Origin: Cupriavidus alkaliphilus
GTDB taxonomy: Bacteria; Pseudomonadota; Gammaproteobacteria; Burkholderiales; Burkholderiaceae
DNA length: 64,000 bases
Assembly: GCF_900094595.1 (NCBI RefSeq)
Contig: NZ_FMAD01000007.1
Location: 124,001-188,000 of the forward strand
Direction of reading: 5' to 3'
Shown: one piece after another, positions 1 to 9,042 of the stretch
Position numbering within the stretch: the first letter of the stretch is position 1
Layout: each line of letters begins with the position of its first letter
The notes under the pieces: generated by a model
What the model saw: only the letters and a program-made list of their open reading frames with translations
Told to the model about the DNA's origin: nothing
Databases searched by the model: none
Position numbers and translations under genes: made by a program

Positions 1-925
1 TGTAGCCGTAGCCGGCCTGCACCTTGCTGAGCCGGCCCTGCGGGTCGCGCTGCACCGCGCGCTGCATGTAGTTGACGGTGAGCTTGTGGGCGCCGTACGG
101 CACCGAGAAGCCGACCAGCCAGTACGGCACGTCGGTGCGCGTGGTCGCGGTGCCGGCGTAGCGGTCGCGCCCGACGATGCCGTAGAGGTTGACCACGGTG
201 AAGTCGTACGAAGCCACCGCCTGCACCTTGTCGCGGAAATCGTTGGCCACCAGGCCGCCGCTCTTGGCATCGCGCGAATAGCCCAGGCCTGCCGCGAACT
301 TGCCGGCGGCGTAGTTCAGGCCCAGGTCGAACTGGCGGAAATCGTCCTCCGCCTGCACCGGCGGCCGGGTATTGGGCGTGGTCGAATCCGGTCCCGCCAG
401 GTTCATGCGCGCGCGCACCGAGAAGCCGCCGAAGCTCGGCGTCATATAACCCAGCGCATTCGACACGCGGTTGCGCGCGTTCAGCACCCTGGTGCCGATC
501 GCGGTGGCGCCCGCGTCGTGAATGGCGAAGTCGATGTTCTGCGTCACCTGCGAATAGATCGGCGAACCCACGATCGTCGCGGAATCGAGCCGGCCCAGCG
601 CGATCGCGCCGAAGCCGCCCTGCAGGCCGACGAAGGCGTTGCGGAACTGCGGGTTGGTGGCGACGCCGTTGTCTGCGCCGAAGCCCTGCTCCAGGCCGAA
701 TGCCGCGCGCAGGCCGCCGCCCAGCTCTTCGCTGCCGCGCAGGCCCCAGCGCGAGGCGTTGTCCGCCATCTGCGCAGCCCGGCCATCGGGCCCCTTCTGG
801 TATTCGATGTCGGTGTCGATACGGCCATACAGCGTCACCGTTGCGTCGGCCGCGGCCGACAGCAGCGCCAGCGCGCCGCCGAGGCAGGCGCGTGCGAGTG
901 CGCGCCGGGTGTGGATACCGTTCAT
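1..925 (-). CDS. Gram-negative general porin, Burkholderiales type (3' end cut by window edge)
   Basis: This encodes an outer-membrane trimeric beta-barrel porin for passive uptake of small hydrophilic solutes. The visible part is about 308 residues and runs off the left edge, so the last strands and the C-terminal aromatic residue are not seen; family members are usually 350-390 residues. A signal peptide of about 28 residues ends in an Ala-rich stretch before ATVTLYGRID, the typical first strand of OmpC/Opc-like Burkholderiales porins. Further family marks are WGLRGSEELGGGL near residue 60 and the repeated alternating aromatic strands. The ATG is at 925. The gene is followed upstream by the peptide ABC cluster but is probably a separate transcript. 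The family assignment is firm; substrate preference cannot be read from the sequence. Confidence 0.9.
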   Translation of the reverse strand, partial: MNGIHTRRALARACLGGALALLSAAADATVTLYGRIDTDIEYQKGPDGRAAQMADNASRWGLRGSEELGGGLRAAFGLEQGFGADNGVATNPQFRNAFVGLQGGFGAIALGRLDSATIVGSPIYSQVTQNIDFAIHDAGATAIGTRVLNARNRVSNALGYMTPSFGGFSVRARMNLAGPDSTTPNTRPPVQAEDDFRQFDLGLNYAAGKFAAGLGYSRDAKSGGLVANDFRDKVQAVASYDFTVVNLYGIVGRDRYAGTATTRTDVPYWLVGFSVPYGAHKLTVNYMQRAVQRDPQGRLSKVQAGYGY

Positions 926-1091
926 GCTGCTGCTCCCCTGTCGTGGTCTGTCATGCAAAATTCCCCCCCTCTGTGGTCCAACTGCCGCGTGTTCCGCCGG
1001 CGCGGCGCGCGCAGGCACCCGCCCATCCCGCGCAGGCGGGACGGATTCGTTCGATCGGGAGCGTGAGCGGGCCGCGCCGGGCGGCGGCTAT

Positions 1092-2051
1092 CTAGTGATT
1101 CAGGTGGCAGGCGGACAGGCGTCCGCCGATATCGCGCAGCAGCGGCACCTGCGTCTTGCAGCGTGCGTTCGCGTGCGGGCAGCGCGGATGAAAGGCGCAG
1201 CCACTCGGCGGCGCCAGCGGGCTGGGCAGTTCGCCGCGGATCGGCTGGTGCGCGGGCGGACTGGCGCCCAGGCGCGGCGCGTCGGCCAGCAAGGCGCGGG
1301 TATAGGGATGGTTGGGCGCGGCGAACACCTCGCGCGCCGGGCCGCTTTCGACGATGCGGCCCAGGTACATGATCACCACGCGGTCCGACATATGCTCCAC
1401 CACCGCCAGATTGTGGCTGATGAAGACATAGGTCAGCGCGTGCTCGCGCCGCAGCTGCATGAACAGGTTGATGATCTGCGCCTGCACCGAGACGTCGAGC
1501 GCGGAGACGGCCTCGTCGCAGATCAGCAGGCGCGGGCGCAGCGCCAGCGCGCGCGCGATCGCCACGCGCTGGCGCTGGCCGCCGGAGAACTCGTGCGGAT
1601 AGCGCTCGGCATAGCCGCGATCGAGTCCCACCTGCTGCAGCAGTTCGCCGGCGGCCGCGGCGGCGCGCGAGCGCTCGATCAGGCCGTGGTAGACCGCGCC
1701 TTCGGTGATGGCCTGGCCAATGCGCAGGCGCGGGTTCAGCGACGCATAGGGATTCTGGAACACCATCTGCACCGCACGGTGATAGGCGGCGGAAGCGATC
1801 TCGGCGCGCTGGCCTTGCCACGCGATCTCGCCGCCCGTCTGCGGCAGCAGGCCGGCCAGCATGCGGCCCAGCGTGGACTTGCCGCAGCCGGACTCGCCGA
1901 CCACGCCCAGCACCTCGCCCTGGCGCACCTGCAGCGAGACATCGTTGACGGCATGCACCGCCTGCGCCGGCTTGCCGGCCATGCGCGCGAGCAGGCCGGG
2001 CTTGAGCAGAAAGCGTTTCTGCAGGTTGTGCGCTTCGAGCATGACCGTCAT
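1092..2051 (-). CDS. Peptide/opine-type ABC transporter ATP-binding protein (DppF/OppF-like)
   Basis: This is the second ATPase of a five-gene peptide-type (PepT family) importer; it hydrolyses ATP at the cytoplasmic face of the permease pair. The 319-residue protein has Walker A GESGCGKST at about 52-60, a Q-loop, the signature FSGGQ at about 155-159, Walker B LLICDE at about 175-180 followed by the switch His in ISHN, and the C-terminal oligopeptide-transporter extension with Cys residues (CAFHPRCPHANARC) that often binds an iron-sulfur cluster in DppF/OppF proteins. Its ATG overlaps the stop of the partner ATPase gene in an ATGA arrangement (2048-2051), which indicates translational coupling. 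An in-frame ATG three codons later is an alternative start. Confidence 0.93.
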   Translation of the reverse strand: MTVMLEAHNLQKRFLLKPGLLARMAGKPAQAVHAVNDVSLQVRQGEVLGVVGESGCGKSTLGRMLAGLLPQTGGEIAWQGQRAEIASAAYHRAVQMVFQNPYASLNPRLRIGQAITEGAVYHGLIERSRAAAAAGELLQQVGLDRGYAERYPHEFSGGQRQRVAIARALALRPRLLICDEAVSALDVSVQAQIINLFMQLRREHALTYVFISHNLAVVEHMSDRVVIMYLGRIVESGPAREVFAAPNHPYTRALLADAPRLGASPPAHQPIRGELPSPLAPPSGCAFHPRCPHANARCKTQVPLLRDIGGRLSACHLNH

Positions 2052-3010
2052 GCCGCCTCCAGGGGATAAAAGCAGCGCAGCGTGCGGCCGCGCACAGTGG
2101 TTTCGACAGGGACCTGGGCGCACGCGGGACGCGCGCGCGGGCAGCGCGGCGCGAAGGCGCAGCCCGGCGGCAGCGCGGCCAGTGCCGGCGCCGCGCCCGG
2201 GATCGCGCGCAGGGTGGCGCCGCGCATCGCCGGGGTCGGCAGCGAATCGAGCAGGCCGCGCGTGTACGGATGCAGCGGCCGCCTGATCAGTTCGGCGACC
2301 GGCCCCTGCTCCACCACCCGGCCCGCGTACATCACGCAAACGCGGTCGACCAGGTCCTTGACCACGGCAAGGTCGTGGCTGATCCAGATCGCGGCGGCGC
2401 CGGTCTCGCGCACCAGTTGCTTCATCTCGTAGAGGATTTGCGCCTGGATGGTGACGTCGAGCGCGGTGGTGGGCTCGTCGGCGATGATCAGGTCGGGCCG
2501 GTTGATCAGCGCGTTGGCGATCGCCACGCGCTGGCGCATGCCGCCGGACAGCTCGTGCGGATAGGCGCGCATGCGCTCCTGCGGCGCCGGAATGCCGACC
2601 CGCGCCAGCGCCTCGACCGCCTGCGCATGGGCCTGCGCGCGGGTGCGGCGGTGGTGCACCAGCACGGTCTCGGCGAGCTGTTCGCCCACGCGCATCACGG
2701 GGTTGAGCGACATCATCGGGTCCTGGAACACCATCGCGATGCGGTCGCCGCGCAGCGCCTGCCACTGGCGCGGCGAACACGCCAGCAGCTCCTGACCGTT
2801 GAAGCGCACCGAGCCGCCGGTGACGCGCCCGGGCGGATCCAGCAGGTTCATCAGCGAGAACGCCGTCACCGACTTGCCCGAGCCGGATTCGCCCACGATC
2901 CCCAGGATCTCGCCCGGCTCCAGCGTGAACGACACGCCGTCGACCGCCTTCACCGCTCCGTGCGCGAACGCGAAGCTGGTGCTCAGGCCCGAAACTTCCA
3001 GTAGTGCCAT
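2048..3010 (-). CDS. Peptide/opine-type ABC transporter ATP-binding protein (DppD/OppD-like)
   Basis: This is the first ATPase of the importer, pairing with the next gene to form the nucleotide-binding heterodimer. The 320-residue protein has Walker A GESGSGKS at about 40-47, signature LSGGM at about 154-158, Walker B LIIADE at about 174-179 with the D-loop TTALD, a switch His in WISHD, and the C-terminal region [16 protein letters not shown] shared by DppD/OppD proteins. It lies 10 bp after the DppC-like permease gene and overlaps the following ATPase by 4 bp, so the five genes look like one operon. Paralogous ATPases of dipeptide, oligopeptide, nickel and glutathione systems cannot be told apart from this sequence alone. 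Confidence 0.93.
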   Translation of the reverse strand: MALLEVSGLSTSFAFAHGAVKAVDGVSFTLEPGEILGIVGESGSGKSVTAFSLMNLLDPPGRVTGGSVRFNGQELLACSPRQWQALRGDRIAMVFQDPMMSLNPVMRVGEQLAETVLVHHRRTRAQAHAQAVEALARVGIPAPQERMRAYPHELSGGMRQRVAIANALINRPDLIIADEPTTALDVTIQAQILYEMKQLVRETGAAAIWISHDLAVVKDLVDRVCVMYAGRVVEQGPVAELIRRPLHPYTRGLLDSLPTPAMRGATLRAIPGAAPALAALPPGCAFAPRCPRARPACAQVPVETTVRGRTLRCFYPLEAA

Positions 3011-3020
3011 GCCGGGCTCC

Positions 3021-3968
3021 TTACGCTTCCAGCCGCGGATTGAGCACGCGGCGCAGGCGGTCGCCCACCAGGTTGATCGAGCCGATCAGCAGCACCAGGG
3101 CCACGCCCGGAAATACGCTGATCCAGTACTTGTTCGACAGCATGTATTCGAAGCCGTTGGCGATCAGCATGCCCAGCGACGGCTGCGTGCGCGGCAGGCC
3201 GATGCCGAGGAAGCTCATGGTGGCCTCGAGCGTGATCGCATGCGCGATCTGCAGCGTGCCGGTCACCACCAGCGGCGCCATGCAGTTGGGCAGGATATGG
3301 CGGAACATCACGCGCAGCGCCGGCAGCCCCTGGCCCAGCGCGGCCTCGACATACTCCTTGCGCCGCTCCACCTGCGCCGCGCCGCGCACGGTGCGGGCAA
3401 AGTAGGCCCATTGCACGATCACCAGCGCCAGCAGGGTCTTGTCGACGCCCTGCCCCAGCACCGCCAGCAGGATCAGCGCCACCAGCACCGCCGGCAGGCT
3501 CAGCTGCAGGTCGACCACGCGCATGATGGCGGCATCGACCACGCCGCCGAAGTAGGCCGCGGCCAGCCCCACCGCGCTGCCCACCATCAGCGCCACCACC
3601 GCGCTGATCACGCCCACGCCCACGCTGATGCGGATGCCGTAGAAGATGGCGCTGAGCAGGTCGCGCCCGGCGCCGTCGGTGCCGAGCCAGTAGCGCGCCT
3701 GGCCTTCATAGCCCGTGCTGCCCGGCGGCAGCTCGGAATCGATCACCGACACCGTGGCAAGGTCATAGGGGTTCTGCGGGCTGATCGCATGGGCCAGCAC
3801 GGCCACCAGCAGCAGCACCAGCAGCAATGCCAGCGCGGCGGCGGAGACCCGGTTGGCGCAGAAGCGCCGCAGCAGCGAAGGTCGAGCCGGCGGCGCGGCG
3901 GCTGGCGCCGGGGCGAGCGTGGGGAGCGCGGGAGCGGCTTCATCGTTTTCGGATAGAGGCAGGGACAT
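3021..3968 (-). CDS. ABC transporter permease, DppC/OppC-like
   Basis: This is an inner-membrane permease of the peptide-type importer, 315 residues. A proline/alanine-rich cytoplasmic N-terminus of about 35 residues precedes the first membrane helix (AALALLLVLLLVAVLAHAI). Then comes the OppC_N-type periplasmic segment with GTDGAGRDLLS, followed by a BPD_transp_1 domain of about five helices carrying the coupling (EAA) loop around AALGQGLPALRVMFRHILPN. The start is set at MSLPLS (3968); the longer in-frame reading starting further upstream has no family resemblance. It is 59 bp downstream of the DppB-like permease gene. Confidence 0.92.
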   Translation of the reverse strand: MSLPLSENDEAAPALPTLAPAPAAAPPARPSLLRRFCANRVSAAALALLLVLLLVAVLAHAISPQNPYDLATVSVIDSELPPGSTGYEGQARYWLGTDGAGRDLLSAIFYGIRISVGVGVISAVVALMVGSAVGLAAAYFGGVVDAAIMRVVDLQLSLPAVLVALILLAVLGQGVDKTLLALVIVQWAYFARTVRGAAQVERRKEYVEAALGQGLPALRVMFRHILPNCMAPLVVTGTLQIAHAITLEATMSFLGIGLPRTQPSLGMLIANGFEYMLSNKYWISVFPGVALVLLIGSINLVGDRLRRVLNPRLEA

Positions 3969-4027
3969 CGGTTCAGTCTCGGTCTTCGGTATTCGGTCTT
4001 CGATAGCGGGGAATGGACGCGGCGGGG

Positions 4028-4999
4028 CTAGGCCGCCTTGTGCCGCAGGCGCGGGTCGAGCACCACGTACAGCAGGTCGACCACCAGGTTCAGCACCACG
4101 AACAGCAGCAGCGTGACCAGCAGGTACGCCACCACCACCGGGCGGTCCAGCGCCAGCACGGAATCGATGATCAGCTTGCCCATGCCGGGCCACGAGAACA
4201 CCGACTCGGTCACTACCGAGAAGGCGATCAGGTGGCCGAACTCCAGCCCGACCACGGTCACGATCGGGATCAGCACGTTGGGCACCACGTGGCGCAGCAC
4301 CAGCCGCGCCCCGCCCACGCCCTTGGCGCGGGCAAACTTGATGTACTCCTGCCCCGCCACCTCGCGCGTGCCGGCCTCGGTCAGCCGCGCCACCAGCGAG
4401 ATCTTGAACAGCGACAGGGTCAGCGCCGGCAGCAGCAGGAAGCGGATGCCCTCCCAGCTGGTCACCGACAGCGGCACGCCCAGCACCGTGCTGACCGGGC
4501 CGCGCCCGCCCGACGGCAGCCAGCCCAGGTTCACCGAGAACACCAGGATGCCGATCATGCCGATCCAGAAGGTCGGCATGATCACGCCGCCGAGCGAGGC
4601 CGCCATCAGCATCCGCGCCAGCCGGCTGTGCGGCTTCAGGCCGGCGTAGACGCCCATCGGGATGCCGATGCCCAGCGACAGCAGCAGCGCCGTCACCGCC
4701 AGTTCCAGCGTGGCCGGCACGCGGCTGACGATCAGCTCGATCGCGGGCCGGTTGTAGACGAAGGAGTCGCCGAGGTCGCCGTGCAGCGCGCCCTCGAGGA
4801 AGCGCAGGTATTGCTGCGGCACCGGCAGGTCCAGGCCGAGCGCATGGCGTGCCTCGGTGATCTCCTGCTCGGTGGCGGTGGGGCTGACCAGCAGGTGCAC
4901 CGGGTCGCCGATCAGGTTGACCGCGCAGAACGTCAGCACCGACATGATCCAGAGCACCGCGATGCTCTGCAGCAGCCGTTTCAGTAGGGTTTCAAGCAT
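4028..4999 (-). CDS. ABC transporter permease, DppB/OppB-like
   Basis: This is the second permease of the peptide-type importer, 323 residues, close to the family norm. The N-terminal helix (LLKRLLQSIAVLWIMSVLTFCAV) is followed by the conserved GDPVHLLV segment and an AAxxALGLD motif, then a BPD_transp_1 domain with the EAA loop around FARAKGVGGARLVLRHVVPN. The C-terminus VDLLYVVLDPRLR is typical of DppB/OppB. It lies 39 bp after the substrate-binding protein gene, in the usual A-B-C-D-F order for this family. Confidence 0.93.
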   Translation of the reverse strand: MLETLLKRLLQSIAVLWIMSVLTFCAVNLIGDPVHLLVSPTATEQEITEARHALGLDLPVPQQYLRFLEGALHGDLGDSFVYNRPAIELIVSRVPATLELAVTALLLSLGIGIPMGVYAGLKPHSRLARMLMAASLGGVIMPTFWIGMIGILVFSVNLGWLPSGGRGPVSTVLGVPLSVTSWEGIRFLLLPALTLSLFKISLVARLTEAGTREVAGQEYIKFARAKGVGGARLVLRHVVPNVLIPIVTVVGLEFGHLIAFSVVTESVFSWPGMGKLIIDSVLALDRPVVVAYLLVTLLLFVVLNLVVDLLYVVLDPRLRHKAA

Positions 5000-5038
5000 G
5001 GTAGAAGCCGGTGGGGATGCGGATACGGGTTGGCGCGA

Positions 5039-6676
5039 TCAGCGTTGCGGCGCGGCCGGCGGCGCCGGGCGGATGTTGCCGGCATAGGTAAAGCCGTCGC
5101 TGCGCGGCTGCACCGCAAGTCCGTCGCGATAGGCCCAGGCGGCGCGCAGGTGATGCAAGGGGACGATGCCGGCGTCGGCCGCCAGCCGCTCTGCCGCTTC
5201 CTGCTGGGCCAGCTCGCGCGGGGCCGGTGCCATGGTGCGCATGGCCTGCCCGATCAGGTCGTCGACCGCTGCGTTGGCATAGCCGCTGCGGTTGTTGGCG
5301 CCCAGGCCGGCGGCCTTGTCCTGCGCATGCGCCACCGCCACCAGCGGCTCCAGCGAATCGCCGCTGACCGCGCCGATGCCGAGCAGGAAGGCGCTGAACT
5401 CCGGCTTGCCGCAGGCGCCGCCCGAGGTGGCGCGGGTGATATAGACCGAATACGGCAGCGTGCGCACCTCGGTGCGGATGCCGGCGCGGGTCAGCATCTG
5501 GCCGACCGCCTCGCAGGTCTTGGCGTCGTTCAGGTAGCGGTCGTTGGGGCAATGCAGCGTCAGGCGGAAGCCCTGCGGATAGCCGGCCTGCGCGAGCAGC
5601 CAGCGCGCCCGCTCCACGTCGGCGCGCGGTGCCGGCACCGCCGGGGCGAAGCCGAAGAAGCCCTGCGGCACCATCTGCCCGGCCGGCACGGAATCGCCCT
5701 TGGTCACGCGCGCCGCGATCAGGTCGCGGTCGATCGCCAGGCTGATCGCCTGCCGCACCCGCACGTCGCGCAACGGGTTGGCCGCCAGCGGCTGGCCCGC
5801 GTGGTCCTGCACATAGGGAGAGACCGCGCGGGCCTGGTCCAGCTGGAGGTAGTTCAGCATGTACGAGGTGGCCGAGACGATGCGGATGCGGCCGTTGGTG
5901 CGCGCAAAGGCCTCGGCAATGCTGGCCGACGAGCCGTCGATCACGTCCACCAGCCCGGACAGCAGCGCCGAGGCCCGCGCCGGCTCCTTCGGGATGAACT
6001 GGAACACCACCCGCTGCCACGGCTGCGCCCCGCCCCAGTAGCCCGGATTGCGCGACAGCGTCAGCTGCTGGCCATGCTCCCACGCCACCAGCCGGTACGG
6101 GCCGGTGCCGATGGCGGCGCCGCCATGGGCGAAATCGGCTTCGCGCACGCCCGCGCCCAGCGAGCGCGGCAGCATCGCCACCATGCCCACGTTCTGCGGC
6201 AGTACCGGGTTGGGCGAGCGCGTGCGCACGCGCAACGTCAGCGGCCCGGTGACCTCGACCTCCGCCACCGACTTCAGGTAGGTGCGGAAGGTGCGCGCGC
6301 CCGGCAGCTTCATGGCGCGCTCGATCGAGTAGCGCGCGTCCTCGGCGGTAAACGGCTCGCCATTGCTGAAGCGCACGCCGGAACGCAGCTGGAACTCCCA
6401 GGTGCGGTCGTCCAGCTGGCGCCAGGCGGTGGCCAGCAGCGGCACCGGACGCAGCGTGTTGTCCAGTCCGACCAGGGTTTCGTAGACATGGCCCCAAAGG
6501 TTGCGCCCGGCGGCGTCGAGCACATGGGGATCGGCGGCGCTGATCTCGGCCTTGTAGCCGATGCGCAGGTCGGCCGCCCGGGCGGCGTTCGGGCCGGCAA
6601 GCAGCGCCGCGGCAGCAAGCGTGGCCAGGACGGCGGCGGCAAGGCGCGGCGCCAGGTGGATGGCTGGGCTGGACAT
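5039..6676 (-). CDS. Periplasmic substrate-binding protein, ABC family 5 (peptide/opine/nickel type)
   Basis: This is the first gene of the five-gene importer and should capture the ligand in the periplasm. With the start at MSSPAI the protein is 545 residues, normal for SBP_bac_5 proteins. The signal peptide ends after PNAARA near residue 34, followed by LRIGYKAEISAADPHVLD, the conserved family-5 opening. Internal family motifs include WEFQLRSGVRFSNGEPFTAEDARYSIER and the GTGPYRL segment. An alternative start nine codons earlier (MYREAN) cannot be excluded. The upstream region has an inverted repeat (6717-6729) that may be the site of the neighbouring IclR regulator. The ligand is unknown; family 5 also covers glutathione, nickel-chelate and opine binding. 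Confidence 0.9.
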   Translation of the reverse strand: MSSPAIHLAPRLAAAVLATLAAAALLAGPNAARAADLRIGYKAEISAADPHVLDAAGRNLWGHVYETLVGLDNTLRPVPLLATAWRQLDDRTWEFQLRSGVRFSNGEPFTAEDARYSIERAMKLPGARTFRTYLKSVAEVEVTGPLTLRVRTRSPNPVLPQNVGMVAMLPRSLGAGVREADFAHGGAAIGTGPYRLVAWEHGQQLTLSRNPGYWGGAQPWQRVVFQFIPKEPARASALLSGLVDVIDGSSASIAEAFARTNGRIRIVSATSYMLNYLQLDQARAVSPYVQDHAGQPLAANPLRDVRVRQAISLAIDRDLIAARVTKGDSVPAGQMVPQGFFGFAPAVPAPRADVERARWLLAQAGYPQGFRLTLHCPNDRYLNDAKTCEAVGQMLTRAGIRTEVRTLPYSVYITRATSGGACGKPEFSAFLLGIGAVSGDSLEPLVAVAHAQDKAAGLGANNRSGYANAAVDDLIGQAMRTMAPAPRELAQQEAAERLAADAGIVPLHHLRAAWAYRDGLAVQPRSDGFTYAGNIRPAPPAAPQR

Positions 6677-6716
6677 GGTGGGGTGGTTCGCTTCCCGATA
6701 CATTGTTTCATTCAGT

Positions 6717-6729
6717 GATACCGCGTATC
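6717..6729. promoter_or_regulatory. Inverted repeat upstream of the ABC operon, possible IclR-type operator
   Basis: GATAC-cgc-GTATC is a perfect 5-bp inverted repeat with a 3-bp centre, 41-53 bp upstream of the substrate-binding protein start. IclR-family regulators usually bind short palindromes near the promoters they control, and an IclR gene is the next gene upstream. Binding is inferred only from position and symmetry. Confidence 0.35.
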
Positions 6730-6792
6730 GAAGGATAAGACATCGAAGCCTGTCCCGATAAGAAGGGTTTACCCCTGCGACCGGCGACAGGC

Positions 6793-6819
6793 AAAAAAAA
6801 CGGCGCCGAAGCGCCGTTT
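6793..6819 (-). terminator. Rho-independent terminator after the IclR gene
   Basis: On the minus strand a 9-bp perfect stem (AAACGGCGC / GCGCCGTTT) with the stable tetraloop TTCG is followed by a run of T. It sits 42 bp past the IclR stop and 117 bp before the start of the ABC operon, so it separates the two transcripts. Confidence 0.8.
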
Positions 6820-6860
6820 GGGACGGGAAGTGCGCGGGACGTGGCCGCGCGGTACCGGGC

Positions 6861-7619
6861 TCAGCCGCCCGTGTAGCCGAGTGCCCGCGACAGGTTGGCG
6901 GCCTCCGCCACCACCATCGCCACATGGCTGTCCAGCGCCTGCTGCGTGGTGCGGCTGGCCGGGCTGGCGATGCTCAGCGACGCGACCGCCGCGCCGCTGT
7001 GGTCGCGCAGCGGCGCGGCGGCAGAGACGGCGTCGGCATCGCGCTCGCCGACCGACACGGCATAGCCGGCGGCCCGGATCGTCGCCAGTTCCTCGCGCAA
7101 CGCCTGCGGCTCGATGATGGTTTTGGCGGTGAAGCGTTCCAGCTGTTGCGCCAGCACCGCCTCCAACACCTCGGGTGCGGCGAAGGCCAGCAGCAGCTTG
7201 CCGGAAGCCCCCACATGCAGCGGCCGCCGGTTGCCGATCTCGGTATGCACCCGCACCGATTGCGTCGACTCGTGCCGCGCCACGCACACGGATTCGAGCC
7301 CGTCGCGCACGCGCACGATCACGTTCTCGCCACAGGCCGCGCCAATCGCCGCCAGCCGCGGGCCCACCAGCTTGACCAGGTCGAACTGTTCGCGCGCGGC
7401 ATTGCCCACCAGCAGCGCGTTGTAGCTGAGCTTGTAGACCGCCGCCGACGACTCGCGCGCGATCAGGCCGCGATGCTCGAGCGTGGTCAGCAGCCGGAAC
7501 GCGCGCGCCTTGGTCAGCCCGGCGCGCCGTGCCAGCTCGGTCACGCCCAGCGATGGGTGCTCGGCCACCAGCATCAGCAGGCCCAGGGCCTCGTCCACCG
7601 CTTCAACGATGTAGGTCAT
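6861..7619 (-). CDS. IclR-family transcriptional regulator
   Basis: This is a DNA-binding regulator of 252 residues. The winged helix-turn-helix lies at about 5-65 (LGVTELARRAGLTKARAFRLLTTLEHRGLI), and the GAF-like effector domain spans about 75-245, with ESTQSVRVHTEIGNRRPLHVGASGKLLLAF and the C-terminal SLSIASPASRT typical of IclR proteins. The start ATG at 7619 gives the usual length. It is divergent from a thiolase-fold gene (239-bp gap) and lies upstream, in the same direction, of a peptide-type ABC operon, so it probably regulates one or both. The effector is unknown, but catabolic intermediates are common for the family. Confidence 0.92.
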   Translation of the reverse strand: MTYIVEAVDEALGLLMLVAEHPSLGVTELARRAGLTKARAFRLLTTLEHRGLIARESSAAVYKLSYNALLVGNAAREQFDLVKLVGPRLAAIGAACGENVIVRVRDGLESVCVARHESTQSVRVHTEIGNRRPLHVGASGKLLLAFAAPEVLEAVLAQQLERFTAKTIIEPQALREELATIRAAGYAVSVGERDADAVSAAAPLRDHSGAAVASLSIASPASRTTQQALDSHVAMVVAEAANLSRALGYTGG

Positions 7620-7656
7620 CGATCCTTTTCGTCTAGATTCAGAAATATCCAGCGCA

Positions 7657-7678
7657 GATTGTAGCGGTCGCCGCAATC
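7657..7678. promoter_or_regulatory. Imperfect inverted repeat between iclR-type and thiolase genes
   Basis: GATT-gta-GCGG and CCGC-AATC flank a TCG centre, so 8 of the paired positions match with a 3-nt bulge. It lies 38 bp upstream of the regulator start in the 239-bp divergent region and could be an autoregulatory site. There is no direct evidence of binding. Confidence 0.3.
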
Positions 7679-7732
7679 GTTCGCGCTGCAAGTGCCTCGC
7701 GCCAGGCCTGGATCGCAGCATCCCCGCCCGGA

Positions 7733-7762
7733 CCGAATACACCCTTCGGCACTTCCGAATAC
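7733..7762. repeat. Direct repeat CCGAATAC, 22 bp spacing, in divergent promoter region
   Basis: CCGAATACACCC (7733) and CCGAATACAACC (7755) are direct repeats spaced 22 bp, two helical turns, and lie about 100 bp upstream of the thiolase start. The phasing suits two regulator protomers on one DNA face. The function is inferred. Confidence 0.35.
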
Positions 7763-7858
7763 AACCCGGCGGGCAAGCTACGCAATACTCTCGGGATCGC
7801 CGTGCCAGCATCGCCCCGCCCTCGCGCTGGCACCACCTGACGCACCGAAGGAGAACAG

Positions 7859-9025
7859 ATGAGCATCAACGGCAAGGCCTACATCGTCGGGGCCTACGAG
7901 CATCCGACCCGCAAGGCACCCGACAAGACCGTGGCACAACTGCACGCCGAGAGCGCCAAGGGCGCGCTGCAGGACGCCGGCCTGACCCTGGCCGACGTCG
8001 ACGGCTATTTCTGCGCCGGCGACGCGCCCGGGCTGGGCGCGGTCAACATGGTCGACTACCTCGGCCTGAAGGTGCGCCATGTGGATTCGACCGATACGGG
8101 CGGCTCCGCCTACCTGGTCCATGTCTCGCACGCCGCGCAGGCGATCGCCGCCGGCAAGTGCAACGTCGCGCTGATCACGCTCGCGGGCCGGCCGCGCTCG
8201 GAAGGCTCCACCGGCACGCAGGCGCGCAACTGGGGCGCCAACCTGCCCGACCTGCCGTTCGAAAGCCCGTTCAGCCCGGTCACGGTCAACCTGTACGCGA
8301 TGGCGGCGATGCGCCATATGCACGAGTACGGCACCACCGCCGAGCAGCTCGCCTGGGTCAAGGTAGCGGCGTCGCACCACGCCCAGCACAACCCCCACGC
8401 CATGCTGCGCGACGTGGTCACGGTCGAAGACGTGCTGGACTCGCCGATGATCTCGGATCCGCTGCACAAGCTGGACTGCTGCGTGGTCTCCGACGGCGGC
8501 GGCGCGCTGGTGGTGGCGCGTCCGGAAATCGCCGCGACGCTGCAGCGGCCCAAGGTGAAGATCCGCGGGGCCGGCGAATACATCAAGGGCCAGCTCGGCG
8601 GCGAAGTCGACCTGAGCTGGTCCGGCGCGCGCTTCTCGGGCGCGACGGCGTTTGCCGAAGCGGGCGTGACCCCGGCCGACATCAAGTACGCGTCGATCTA
8701 CGACAGCTTCACCATCACCGTGCTGATGCAGCTGGAAGACCTGGGCTTCTGCAAGAAGGGCGAAGGCGGCAGGTTCGTCGCCGACGGCAACCTGATCTCG
8801 GGCGTCGGCAAGCTGCCGTTCAATACCGATGGCGGCGGCCTGTGCAACAACCACCCGGCCAACCGCGGCGGCATCACCAAGGTCATCGAAGCCGTGCGCC
8901 AGCTGCGCGGCGAGGCCCATCCCGCGGTGCAGGTCGCCAACTGCGACCTCGCGCTGGCGCAAGGCACCGGCGGCTACCTGGGCTCGCGCCACGGCAGCGC
9001 CACCCTGATCCTTGAACGTGAATAA
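7859..9025 (+). CDS. Thiolase-fold protein, SCP-x/Ltp2 type (acetyl-CoA acetyltransferase-like)
   Basis: This is a 388-residue thiolase-fold protein with a good ribosome site (AAGGAG, 7 nt before ATG). It resembles the lipid-transfer/SCP-x thiolase branch: VDGYFCAGD near the N-terminus, YDSFTITVLMQLEDLGFC in the middle and CNNHPANRGG, equivalent to the thiolase GHP loop, near residue 325. The usual nucleophile CxSG position reads TGGSAY and the second-Cys CxGGG position reads QGTGGY, so both canonical cysteines appear absent. With the DUF35 partner immediately downstream, this fits a CoA-thioester aldolase or retro-aldol enzyme of the Ltp2-ChsH2 kind at least as well as a true thiolase. The family is sure; the reaction is not. 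Confidence 0.88.
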   Translation: MSINGKAYIVGAYEHPTRKAPDKTVAQLHAESAKGALQDAGLTLADVDGYFCAGDAPGLGAVNMVDYLGLKVRHVDSTDTGGSAYLVHVSHAAQAIAAGKCNVALITLAGRPRSEGSTGTQARNWGANLPDLPFESPFSPVTVNLYAMAAMRHMHEYGTTAEQLAWVKVAASHHAQHNPHAMLRDVVTVEDVLDSPMISDPLHKLDCCVVSDGGGALVVARPEIAATLQRPKVKIRGAGEYIKGQLGGEVDLSWSGARFSGATAFAEAGVTPADIKYASIYDSFTITVLMQLEDLGFCKKGEGGRFVADGNLISGVGKLPFNTDGGGLCNNHPANRGGITKVIEAVRQLRGEAHPAVQVANCDLALAQGTGGYLGSRHGSATLILERE

Positions 9026-9042
9026 AGCGCCGGAGCACTGAC

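Noticed and set aside
1092-2780. A 562-residue ABC ATPase fusion
   Set aside because: The N-terminal part of this reading is an out-of-frame shadow of the DppD-like gene; the true second ATPase starts at 2051 in an ATGA overlap.
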